From positions 1 to 13,267 of the forward strand of contig JACZQS010000020.1 in the NCBI GenBank assembly GCA_022545625.1: a DNA stretch of 13,267 nt, read 5' to 3'. Positions 7,442-13,267 of the stretch are shown in pieces. Under the pieces are notes generated by a model. It was not told where the DNA came from. It did no database searches and saw only the letters and a program-made list of their open reading frames with translations. Made by a program: the position numbers and the translations under genes. Each line of letters begins with the position of its first letter. The first letter of the stretch is position 1. Origin of the DNA: Pseudomonadota bacterium (GTDB taxonomy: Bacteria; Pseudomonadota; Gammaproteobacteria; GCA-001735895).

Positions 7442-7827
7442 GGCCGCCTGTCAGGGTCGGCGGGCTCGGAATAAGCCTGTTCAGGGGTATTCCGGGTCGT
7501 AACATTCAGATAACGTGTGTAATAAATACTCGAGATGAATAAAGCGATACTGAAAAACGTGGTCAGCGAGGCATATATTTTCAATTCCGGACTAGATACC
7601 AGTTCGCTGATACCCACACAAAAATAAAACAGGGATAGAAATCCGATCCACTTATAGGTATAGCGTTTGTTAGAGATCAGACCCTGAAACGGAAATAGCA
7701 GCGGAAAGCTTAGTATCAGGGGCCAGTAGAGGTCAAAGGAGCTTCTCTGCCAGAAAATCAGACCAAGTTGACAGAGTAACAGACCCGATAGCGCGGCAAT
7801 ACTGGTCAATTTTAGTGGATGCACCAT
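7438..7827 (-). CDS. small integral membrane protein, DUF2069 family
   Basis: The product is a 129-residue inner-membrane protein with four predicted hydrophobic segments at about residues 8-27, 32-51, 59-78 and 85-105. A hydrophilic, Pro/Asp-rich tail ends DPDRRP. The pattern FPLLFPFQGLISNKRYTYKW, followed by a third membrane segment with GISE, is characteristic of DUF2069. Function is unknown. Its ATG lies one base after the wrbA stop (TGACATG), so it is translated together with wrbA. Its TAG overlaps the TAA of the convergent hda gene, leaving no room for a terminator between them. The same neighbours occur in Pseudomonas. Confidence 0.87.
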   Translation of the reverse strand: MVHPLKLTSIAALSGLLLCQLGLIFWQRSSFDLYWPLILSFPLLFPFQGLISNKRYTYKWIGFLSLFYFCVGISELVSSPELKIYASLTTFFSIALFISSIYYTRYLNVTTRNTPEQAYSEPADPDRRP

Positions 7828-7828
7828 G

Positions 7829-8416
7829 TCAATGATTTAATTGGGTCGACAGTTTGGCAATTCGCTTGCCCAGGGCCTGGCAGGCGGAAATTTCATCCTT
7901 GCTAAGAGGATTACCCTGCTGACCGGCCATATGGCTAGCGCCATAAGGCGTTGCACCGGTGCTGGTCTGGTTGAGCGAGGGTTCCGAATAGGGTATACCG
8001 CTGATCAGCATGCCGTGGTGCAATAAAGGCAACATCATGCTGAGTAACACGCTCTCCTGGCCGCCATGTAGGCTCGAAGTCGATGTGAAAACCCCGGCTG
8101 GCTTACCGATTAATTTACCCGAAAGCCAATATTCACTGGTTTGGTCAAAGAAATATTTTAGTGGCGCGGCCATATTGCCAAAATATCCCGGGCTTCCGAT
8201 AATCAGGCCATCGCATTCTTGCAGATCACTGATCTCAGCATAGGGAGCGCCCTGCTCCGGTACCAGGGCTGTTGTTTGCTCAGAGGTTGCAGAAACCTCG
8301 GGGAGGCAACGAATTGTTGCTTCACAGCCTTGAGATTCCACCCCTGATCCAATATGCCCGGCCATGGCGGTCGTTCCTCCATGCCGGCTATAATAAATAA
8401 TGAGTATTTTTGGCAA
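7829..8416 (-). CDS. wrbA: NAD(P)H:quinone oxidoreductase, WrbA flavodoxin family (TTG start)
   Basis: WrbA proteins are tetrameric FMN enzymes that reduce quinones by two electrons, avoiding semiquinone radicals. The 195 residues show the flavodoxin-like fold. The FMN phosphate loop is YSRHGGTTAMA (9-19), followed by GSPGYFGNMAAPLKYFFDQT (74-93). Next come TSTSSLHGGQESVLL (111-125), the LLHHGM motif (131-136) and the late GATPYGASHMAG (154-165). Length is typical. The start is TTG at 8416: the codon just upstream is an in-frame TAA, a CTGGAA ribosome site sits at usable spacing, and PKILIIYYSRHG aligns with the family N-terminus. A -10-like TACAAT (8451-8456, minus) lies about 35 bases upstream without a good -35. 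It is followed immediately by DUF2069. Confidence 0.95.
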   Translation of the reverse strand: MPKILIIYYSRHGGTTAMAGHIGSGVESQGCEATIRCLPEVSATSEQTTALVPEQGAPYAEISDLQECDGLIIGSPGYFGNMAAPLKYFFDQTSEYWLSGKLIGKPAGVFTSTSSLHGGQESVLLSMMLPLLHHGMLISGIPYSEPSLNQTSTGATPYGASHMAGQQGNPLSKDEISACQALGKRIAKLSTQLNH

Positions 8417-8562
8417 TTATTTTCCAGTTAGGCGGATAGTTAAGTTATCGATTGTAAAAGATTTAGGCTAGCTTTGTTTTTGTAGAGATTAATCAGGAGA
8501 TTGCCAGCGCCATAAGATGGTAATCGGCTATATACCCGAAATGATAATTAATGCTAATAATG

Positions 8563-8590
8563 TTGCGAGTTTGCCAATAGCTACTATAAT
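8563..8590 (+). promoter_or_regulatory. sigma-70-type promoter upstream of the LysM lipoprotein gene
   Basis: TTGCGA (8563-8568) and a perfect TATAAT (8585-8590) are separated by 16 bases, the best promoter match in the window. Transcription would begin near 8597. The next gene on this strand starts at 8985, so the leader would be about 390 bases, unless this promoter drives a short separate RNA. Confidence 0.5.
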
Positions 8591-8835
8591 CCGTTCGTCC
8601 GTGACCGAATAGTCCAGTTTCGTGTCGATTCAGGTATATTCGGCGGTTATTAAATGTGGTAAAAATTCAGTTAATCGGTACTTATTATATTAAGTCGTAA
8701 CTGTAGGAATCTAACGACTGTTTTACAGCAACGAATAAGTATTGGCAATATTGACTTCAGGCAAATTAACCTTGTGAGCGATCATCTGGGTTATTCGAGT
8801 TTGGGGTGTAAAAGTGCCTGATTTGGCTGAAACAG

Positions 8836-8862
8836 TGGCGATTTAACACGAAAATGGCGATT
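8836..8862. repeat. direct repeat TGGCGATT, 19-base period
   Basis: TGGCGATT occurs at 8836-8843 and again at 8855-8862, and both copies run into AT-rich sequence. The pair sits about 120-150 bases before the LysM gene start and ends next to a -10-like TAAAAT (8862-8867) that has no good -35. It could be a tandem activator site; chance is also possible. Confidence 0.3.
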
Positions 8863-8970
8863 AAAATGCGCATTAATTTACATATTAGGACTTGCTCTGC
8901 AAGGTTGATCAATGTAGTCTCTCGGACGAAACGGGCACACAAGAATTTATTCCAAATCGACACAGTTCTC

Positions 8971-8976
8971 GGAGAA
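8971..8976 (+). promoter_or_regulatory. ribosome binding site that fixes the LysM lipoprotein start
   Basis: GGAGAA lies eight bases before the ATG at 8985. This selects that ATG over longer upstream readings of the same frame and leaves an ordinary lipoprotein signal peptide at the N-terminus. Confidence 0.75.
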
Positions 8977-8984
8977 AAGAACAT

Positions 8985-9623
8985 ATGAATACTAAAGATC
9001 TTCTGAAATTCACTGCAATCGCAGTAATCACGGTCGGATTCACCGTTGGCTGTGCTAGAGACAGCACCGAAACCATGGAACCAATGGCAGAAGAATGCAT
9101 GGGTGCAACCCCTGAAGTCAAAAATGCGATTTATGCGGCGAAATTGAAAAATGCCCGCGCAAGAAATCTGGGATACGAATGGCGCGATACCGCCAAAACG
9201 ATTGCCGCAGCTGAAAAGGCGGCGGAAGAGTGCGATTTCGACAGAGCTAAGACTCTGGCAAACAAGGCCGAGGCGGAAGCATCGGATGCAATCGCCCAGT
9301 ACCACGCCGAACAGGATAAAATGGACGTGGCAGAAGCGCCTGTGTCCATGTCTATGGGTAATTATATCGTCTCAGTTGGAGACAATTTGTGGAATATTGC
9401 CGGTCAGGGTTCTGTTTATGGAAATCCATACCAGTGGCCGCTGATATTTAAAAATAATTCATCTCAAATCAAGGATGCGGACCTGATTTATCCAGGTCAG
9501 ACCTTTGACATTCCCAAGGCATCGGACGCGGAAATTGCCGCTGCCGTTGAGCACGCAAAGACTCGTGGTGCCTGGGTAATTGGCGAGACGGAAGCATCAG
9601 ATTGGAGTTATCTGGCGCAATAA
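8985..9623 (+). CDS. LysM-domain lipoprotein with N-terminal helical region
   Basis: The product is a 212-residue predicted lipoprotein. The signal MNTKDLLKFTAIAVITVGFT ends in TVGC, with Cys23 as the lipidated residue. The -3 position is Thr rather than the preferred Leu. Ala at +2 favours the outer membrane. Residues about 43-112 form a charged, Ala/Glu/Lys-rich helical hairpin or coiled coil. It resembles the short helical domains seen in DUF4398-like and SoxXA-binding-type lipoproteins, but this assignment is uncertain. A LysM domain follows at about 126-177 (YIVSVGDNLWNIAG, then YGNPYQWPLIFKNNSSQIKD and DLIYPGQTFDIP) and should bind peptidoglycan. A short tail is rich in Ala and Trp. It would tether the outer membrane to the wall or act as a scaffold. 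It has its own strong ribosome site and terminator, so it is probably a single-gene transcript. Confidence 0.88.
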   Translation: MNTKDLLKFTAIAVITVGFTVGCARDSTETMEPMAEECMGATPEVKNAIYAAKLKNARARNLGYEWRDTAKTIAAAEKAAEECDFDRAKTLANKAEAEASDAIAQYHAEQDKMDVAEAPVSMSMGNYIVSVGDNLWNIAGQGSVYGNPYQWPLIFKNNSSQIKDADLIYPGQTFDIPKASDAEIAAAVEHAKTRGAWVIGETEASDWSYLAQ

Positions 9624-9647
9624 AACAGCTATACAGAAGTATTGAAA

Positions 9648-9671
9648 GCCCGCGAAAGCGGGCTTTTTTTT
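9648..9671 (+). terminator. intrinsic terminator of the LysM lipoprotein gene
   Basis: The stem GCCCGC (9648-9653) pairs perfectly with GCGGGC (9658-9663) around a GAAA tetraloop and is followed by eight T residues. It lies 24 bases after the TAA. This is the clearest terminator in the window, and it separates this gene from the downstream ATPase gene. Confidence 0.93.
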
Positions 9672-9679
9672 GTTTACAT

Positions 9680-9711
9680 TTAATTATGATGAATATTAAT
9701 TATGGTGAATA
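9680..9711. repeat. tandem 16-base repeat, two copies
   Basis: TTAATTATGATGAATA (9680-9695) is followed directly by TTAATTATGGTGAATA (9696-9711), with one mismatch. It lies immediately after the terminator. It may be a simple duplication; no function is evident. Confidence 0.6.
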
Positions 9712-9900
9712 ATGGCCGGATACCCGTAGCACTTCATCGGGGTACAGGCCGTGCCGGGCAACGGTTGATTCGCTGCACCCAATCCTTCGCAATCCTGGCT
9801 CAAACTCGGTAGCGTTTACCCCTTCGTGCTATAGGCAGGCTGGTACTATCCGGTCCACCAACACTACCATAGTCTGAATTCTTGCCCTGCCAGATTTACC

Positions 9901-9946
9901 CCTGTTAATTCCTGTTAGCGGAAAAATTCCTGCTAATATTCTGGTA
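9901..9946. repeat. cluster of CCTGTTA-like heptamers before the ATPase gene
   Basis: CCTGTTA occurs at 9901-9907 and 9911-9917, CCTGCTA at 9929-9935 and TCTGGTA at 9940-9946. The last copy ends 19 bases before the ATPase ATG. Spacings of 10, 18 and 11 bases are roughly one or two helix turns. A repressor or activator array is possible. A TAATAT (9934-9939) could be a -10, but no fitting -35 was found. The sequence from 9712 to 9900 shows no gene, hairpin terminator or known RNA that I can recognise. Confidence 0.35.
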
Positions 9947-9965
9947 ACGATTTAAATAAAAGACG

Positions 9966-11726
9966 ATGAATAAAACAATAAATCTCGAAAACATCCTGGA
10001 TCTGCTAGTGGCCCAGGATATTGTCGAACAGGAAAAGGCGAGTATGATTTCATCGCTGGTTTCTGCGCAGGATCGTAAAAACCTGCACCCGATTGAAATA
10101 ATCGCTAATCGTGAGTGGACCAATAAGTCGCAAGCCGATCAGGTAATATCGCTCGATTTCCTGACCGACTGGCTAGCCGGAGAATCCGGTCTGGAACGGT
10201 ATTATTTCGATCCGCTCAAAATGGATATTGCTTCCTGCACTTCGATCATGTCTTATGCCTATGCTTCCCGATTTAAGATTATCGCGGTCAAGGTTAGCCC
10301 TGAAGAGGTATTAATAGCTGTCACCGACCCCTTTAACATGGAATGGAAGAACGAACTGGATCGAATAGTAGGTCGGCCAATTAGTACAGTACTGGCTAAC
10401 CCAAAAGATCTAAATTCATATCTGCTTGAGTTTTACAGTATCAGCAAGGCGATGGACAATGCCGGATCCAACCAGGATCAATTGCCGGGTAGTCTACAAA
10501 ACCTGGAACAGTTAATCGAACTTGGCAACCTTGGATCGGTCGATGCAGACGATCAGCATATCGTGAGTATTGTCGATTGGCTGATGCAATATGCTTTCAA
10601 TCAACGTGCCAGCGACATTCACATTGAACCCAGACGTGAACAGGGCAATGTGCGATTCAGAATAGACGGCGTGATGCACCAGGTTTATGCGATTCCCGCC
10701 AATATCACCTCGGCAGTAGTCAGTCGGATTAAAATTATGGGACGACTGGATGTCGCGGAAAAACGCAAACCACAGGATGGTCGTATCAAAACTCGCTCTC
10801 CGGATGGGGTTGAAGTCGAACTCAGATTGTCGAGTATGCCCACAGCGTTTGGAGAAAAACTGGTGCTCAGGATTTTTGATCCGGAAGTGCTGGTGAAGAA
10901 TTTTTCGGCGCTCGGCTTCGAAAAAAGGGAATCCGATATCTGGCACGCGATGATCGATCAACCGCACGGCATTATTTTAGTTACCGGACCTACTGGATCG
11001 GGCAAGACCACGACGCTATACACCAGTTTAAAACATCTGGCGACGCCGGAAGTCAATGTTTGCTCGATTGAAGATCCAATAGAACTGGTAGAACCCAGTT
11101 TTAATCAGATGCAGGTACAGCACAATATTGACCTGGATTTCGCCAGTGGTGTTAGAACGCTATTACGCCAGGATCCTGATGTAATCATGGTCGGCGAAAT
11201 ACGCGATCTGGAAACCGCTGAAATGGCAGTGCAGGCCGCGTTAACCGGTCATTTGGTACTTTCGACCTTGCACACCAACGATGCACCATCGGCCATCGCG
11301 AGGCTCACCGAAATAGGAATACCACCTTATTTGATCAATGCCACATTGATTGGGGTAGTGGCGCAAAGGCTGGTTCGGACCCTGTGCCCGCACTGTAAGC
11401 AAAGTCATAGTATCGACAAATTCGAATGGGAAGCCTTAATTAAACCCTGGACGACATCTGCACCTGATTCAGCTGCTCTGGCAGAAGGTTGCCTGGAATG
11501 CCGCCAGACTGGGTTTATAGGACGTGTCGGAATTTACGAAATGATGCCGATTAATGATCTGCTAAAACAGGAAATTGGTAATGGATTTGATTTAACTAAA
11601 TTTAGAAAAGTCGCGATCAAACAGGGTATGCAACCATTAAATCTATCCGGAGCGCAAAAAGTTGCCAAAGGCATCACAACCATTGAAGAAGTATTGAAAG
11701 TGGCACCTCCCCGCTACGACGGATAA
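9966..11726 (+). CDS. GspE/PilB-type secretion ATPase, orphan
   Basis: This 586-residue hexameric ATPase belongs to the type II secretion/type IV pilus assembly family, which drives pseudopilus or pilus extension at the inner membrane. An N-terminal T2SSE-like domain (about 1-160) lacks an obvious RLG-type cyclic-di-GMP motif. The catalytic part has ASDIHIEP (215-222), Walker A GPTGSGKTTT (341-350), the Asp box SIEDPIELVE (367-376), Walker B DPDVIMVGEIRD (403-414) and the His box HLVLSTLHTN (429-438). A zinc-binding tetracysteine is present: Cys474/Cys477 with Cys509/Cys512. Length is closer to PilB than to GspE. All motifs are intact, so it should be active. No pilin, secretin, GspF/PilC or prepilin peptidase gene is in the window, so its partners are unknown. 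The ribosome site before the ATG is weak. GspE, PilB and MshE-like assignments cannot be separated here. Confidence 0.93.
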   Translation: MNKTINLENILDLLVAQDIVEQEKASMISSLVSAQDRKNLHPIEIIANREWTNKSQADQVISLDFLTDWLAGESGLERYYFDPLKMDIASCTSIMSYAYASRFKIIAVKVSPEEVLIAVTDPFNMEWKNELDRIVGRPISTVLANPKDLNSYLLEFYSISKAMDNAGSNQDQLPGSLQNLEQLIELGNLGSVDADDQHIVSIVDWLMQYAFNQRASDIHIEPRREQGNVRFRIDGVMHQVYAIPANITSAVVSRIKIMGRLDVAEKRKPQDGRIKTRSPDGVEVELRLSSMPTAFGEKLVLRIFDPEVLVKNFSALGFEKRESDIWHAMIDQPHGIILVTGPTGSGKTTTLYTSLKHLATPEVNVCSIEDPIELVEPSFNQMQVQHNIDLDFASGVRTLLRQDPDVIMVGEIRDLETAEMAVQAALTGHLVLSTLHTNDAPSAIARLTEIGIPPYLINATLIGVVAQRLVRTLCPHCKQSHSIDKFEWEALIKPWTTSAPDSAALAEGCLECRQTGFIGRVGIYEMMPINDLLKQEIGNGFDLTKFRKVAIKQGMQPLNLSGAQKVAKGITTIEEVLKVAPPRYDG

Positions 11727-11730
11727 TAAT

Positions 11731-11746
11731 CAAGGGGTCAGACTCC
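11731..11746 (+). repeat. possible REP/RAYT-type repeat fragment
   Basis: CAAGGGGTCAGACTCC follows the ATPase stop by four bases. From memory, the GGGGTCAGACTC core recurs around REP-associated transposases and scattered repeats in many gammaproteobacteria. Only one short copy is present here, and no transposase. The rest of the 11727-11830 gap shows no terminator. Confidence 0.25.
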
Positions 11747-11830
11747 ATGAAATAAGCCCGAAACACCGCTAATGTTTCTCGACAGCCGAATCGGGGAGCA
11801 TATATCTAATTCTTGCCAGCGGCTTGCTAG

Positions 11831-12493
11831 TTATTGTTTAAACCACCGACTGTTGAGTACACCGATGACCTTATCGGGATAACTATACTTACCAAGGCTG
11901 CCGTTATAACGCGCCAGTGTCCGTCTCAGGTCACCCGACTCAATATCGAGATAGTAACGCAAGATTGTGCAACCCATTCGTAAATTGGTGCGCATCAAAA
12001 ACAAATTATTGTCTGATATACCAATTTCTTCGAGCCAGAAAGGCATTATCTGCATTAATCCACGGGCACCCGACACCGAAATGGCATACTGGTCAAATCG
12101 ACTCTCGACCTCGATGACTGCGAGCACCAGTTCCGGTGGCAAACCGGCACGTGTAGCCTCGTAATGAAGTCTTTTCAGTAGTGCTATTCGGGTTTTTGTA
12201 TTTTCGACGAAAGGCTCGAGTCGGTTCGACATATCGAGTAGCCAGACTTCTGCATCGAATCGATCGTCAAACCCGGCATCGGCCAAAACTGCTTCCTGCA
12301 ATAATTGTCGAAGCTCTGGATCAAGCGGTTCCGAAGCAGTAACCGGGCCTATCAAAAGCAAACCGGCCAGTAACAGTACAGCCAGAAAAGCCACCAATCT
12401 CTGGCGAAGGAACCTCAGACCCAGTCTGCCGATTTCAAGTGGATCTGAATACCAATGGTTCCAACAGCTCATCTCCGGTGGGTCTCTATTCAT
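11831..12493 (-). CDS. lytic transglycosylase with SLT domain
   Basis: This 220-residue protein should cleave the MurNAc-GlcNAc bond of peptidoglycan, forming 1,6-anhydro ends, in the periplasm. A hydrophobic segment at about 33-52 followed by VTASEP acts as a signal peptide or membrane anchor; the 30-residue n-region before it is long. Residues 57-115 are helical. The Slt-type catalytic domain runs from about 117 to the end. The catalytic Glu130-Ser131 lies in VIEVESRFDQYA, followed by SVSGARGLMQIMP (139-151) and the late ARYNGS (195-200). It is small for the family, with the catalytic domain at the extreme C-terminus. The ATG overlaps the proS stop (ATGA), so the two genes are translationally coupled. 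A downstream start nearer the hydrophobic segment cannot be ruled out. It probably takes part in wall turnover; specificity is unknown. Confidence 0.91.
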   Translation of the reverse strand: MNRDPPEMSCWNHWYSDPLEIGRLGLRFLRQRLVAFLAVLLLAGLLLIGPVTASEPLDPELRQLLQEAVLADAGFDDRFDAEVWLLDMSNRLEPFVENTKTRIALLKRLHYEATRAGLPPELVLAVIEVESRFDQYAISVSGARGLMQIMPFWLEEIGISDNNLFLMRTNLRMGCTILRYYLDIESGDLRRTLARYNGSLGKYSYPDKVIGVLNSRWFKQ

Positions 12494-13267
12494 GCCTGAT
12501 GGAATAATTTGTCCAGAAAACCCGGTAGTTCTGCCAGTGCATATTGTTGCGCTGATTCGTCACGACGTCCTTTGTATTCGAATTGTTTTGAATCAATTCC
12601 TCGCTCGCTCAAAACGATGCGATGCGATACGCCAATTAACTCCATGTCAGAAAACATGACGCCCGGCCGCACCGGCCGATCATCCAGCAACACCTCGATA
12701 CCTCGTTCAAGACAGTCCTGGTAAAGACCATCCGATATCTGTTTGACCGAATCTGATTTGTGATAGTTGACCGGGCAGATAGCGAGTTGAAAAGGTGCAA
12801 GTGAATCGGGCCAGAATATGCCTCGATCATCGTTATTTTGCTCGATTGCCGCGGCTACTACGCGGGTAATACCGATACCGTAGCAACCCATCAAGGTAGT
12901 AGTGGATTTGCCATTTTCGTTGAGTACAGTGGCCTGCATAGCTTCGCTGTATTTATCTCCAAGCTGGAAAATGTGGCCTACTTCAATCCCGCGTAAAATT
13001 TTAAGGGTCCCTTTGCCGTCGGGACTTGGGTCGCCATCCTGGACATTTCGTATATCGGCGATTTCGGGCTCGCCACAGTCGCGACCCCAATTGGCATTAA
13101 TATAGTGTTGGTCATCCGAATTAGCACCACAGACGAAATCGCTAACCATCGCGGCGCTACGATCAACATAGGTCTGGATATCCAGTCCAATGGGGCCAAT
13201 CGATCCAATATCATTGCCTAAAACCGATACTATTTTTTCCCGGTCGGCTAATCTAAATGGGCTCGCA
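12490..13267 (-). CDS. proS: prolyl-tRNA synthetase, C-terminal 258 residues (5' end outside window)
   Basis: ProS charges tRNA-Pro with proline in the cytosol. The open frame runs from the window edge to the TGA at 12490, and an internal ATG at 13149 is not the real start. Upstream of that ATG the frame continues with VLGNDIGSIGPIGLDIQTYV, then DRSAAMVSDFVCGAN. This is the end of the editing (INS) domain, as in E. coli-type bacterial ProS. Next comes the class II motif region EIADIRNVQDGDPSPDGKG, then GIEVGHIFQLGDKYSEA. Motif 3 reads LMGCYGIGITRVVAAAIEQN. The anticodon-binding domain contains LLDDRPVRPGVMFSDMELIG. The C-terminus ends LPGFLDKLFHQA. It lies upstream of, and overlaps by four bases, the lytic transglycosylase gene. 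Catalytic motifs 1 and 2 lie outside the window. Confidence 0.97.
   Translation of the reverse strand, partial: ASPFRLADREKIVSVLGNDIGSIGPIGLDIQTYVDRSAAMVSDFVCGANSDDQHYINANWGRDCGEPEIADIRNVQDGDPSPDGKGTLKILRGIEVGHIFQLGDKYSEAMQATVLNENGKSTTTLMGCYGIGITRVVAAAIEQNNDDRGIFWPDSLAPFQLAICPVNYHKSDSVKQISDGLYQDCLERGIEVLLDDRPVRPGVMFSDMELIGVSHRIVLSERGIDSKQFEYKGRRDESAQQYALAELPGFLDKLFHQA

Larger units (their letters stand above)
8417..8984. other. 568-base intergenic region between wrbA and the LysM lipoprotein gene
   Basis: No open frame with plausible protein character was found. The region is AT-rich and contains the plus-strand promoter at 8563-8590. It also has a weak hairpin AGTCGT/ACGACT (8693-8698, 8714-8719) followed by only four T residues, a TGGCGATT direct repeat, and a TTGATCAA palindrome (8905-8912). 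It must hold the control region for wrbA (leftwards) and for the LysM gene (rightwards). A small RNA between the promoter and the weak hairpin is possible but unproven. Confidence 0.5.

Noticed and set aside
8693..8724. Hairpin AGTCGT/ACGACT as an intrinsic terminator
   Set aside because: The six-base stem has a 15-base loop and only four T residues follow, which is too weak to call.
8751..8780. TTGACT as the -35 of a promoter nearer the LysM gene
   Set aside because: No -10-like sequence is present 16-18 bases downstream.
8892..8984. Longer reading of the LysM gene beginning upstream of the ATG at 8985
   Set aside because: It adds 31 residues before a complete lipoprotein signal peptide and has no suitable ribosome site, whereas GGAGAA sits eight bases before the ATG at 8985.
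8766..9305. 179-residue minus-strand frame opposite the LysM gene
   Set aside because: It is a shadow frame: low-complexity, Phe/Cys/Arg-rich composition, no family resemblance, and mostly antisense to a well-supported gene with a signal peptide and terminator.
10512..10967. 151-residue minus-strand frame inside the secretion ATPase gene
   Set aside because: It is antisense to conserved ATPase motifs, with no ribosome site or recognisable domain.
12490..13149. A complete 219-residue protein starting at the ATG at 13149
   Set aside because: The frame stays open to the window edge and upstream codons encode the ProS editing-domain end, so the ATG is internal to proS.
1..13267. Defence island, prophage, integron or CRISPR content
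   Set aside because: All confident genes are core housekeeping or envelope genes in a conserved order; no integrase, repeat-spacer array or toxin-antitoxin pair was recognised.

Overview
The window looks like ordinary chromosome from a gammaproteobacterium of moderate GC. The protein sequences are closest to the gammaproteobacterial forms of AroC, DarP, PmbA, PurM/PurN, Hda, WrbA and ProS. The order DUF3108-purN-purM / DUF2066-hda / DUF2069-wrbA is, from memory, the same block as around PA0943-PA0949 of Pseudomonas aeruginosa, with proS a few genes further on. No insertion sequence, prophage, CRISPR array, tRNA or rRNA was recognised. The genus cannot be fixed from the sequence alone.

Left part (1-2911): the last 64 codons of aroC (shikimate pathway) end at 196. 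They face a universal stress protein on the minus strand (253-759). A 247-base gap with a GC-rich inverted repeat follows. Then comes the divergent pair darP (ribosome assembly, minus) and pmbA/tldE (protease subunit, plus), separated by only 24 bases. A -10-like hexamer lies six bases before the pmbA ATG, so that mRNA may be leaderless.

Centre (2941-8416): a minus-strand cluster purM-purN-DUF3108 carries two steps of purine synthesis and an exported protein of unknown role. Divergent from it, DUF2066 and hda form a plus-strand pair. No ATG, GTG or TTG lies in frame upstream of the region encoding the clamp-binding motif of Hda. The best start is an AUU overlapping the DUF2066 stop, preceded by a good Shine-Dalgarno sequence. 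This restores a 234-residue Hda with its N-terminal motif QIGLPL. Tail-to-tail with hda lie DUF2069 (membrane protein) and wrbA (flavodoxin-like quinone reductase, TTG start).

Right part (8417-13267): a 568-base gap contains a good sigma-70-type promoter about 390 bases before an exported LysM lipoprotein gene, which ends in a clear intrinsic terminator. A 294-base repeat-containing gap follows, then an orphan GspE/PilB-type secretion ATPase with all its motifs but no pilin or secretin genes nearby. Last comes a minus-strand pair: proS, running off the window end, overlaps a membrane-anchored or secreted lytic transglycosylase by four bases.

The best candidates for a second look are the AUU start of hda, the probable leaderless pmbA, the long leader or possible small RNA before the LysM gene, and the unexplained LysM lipoprotein/orphan ATPase neighbourhood. 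No clearly new multi-gene system was found.
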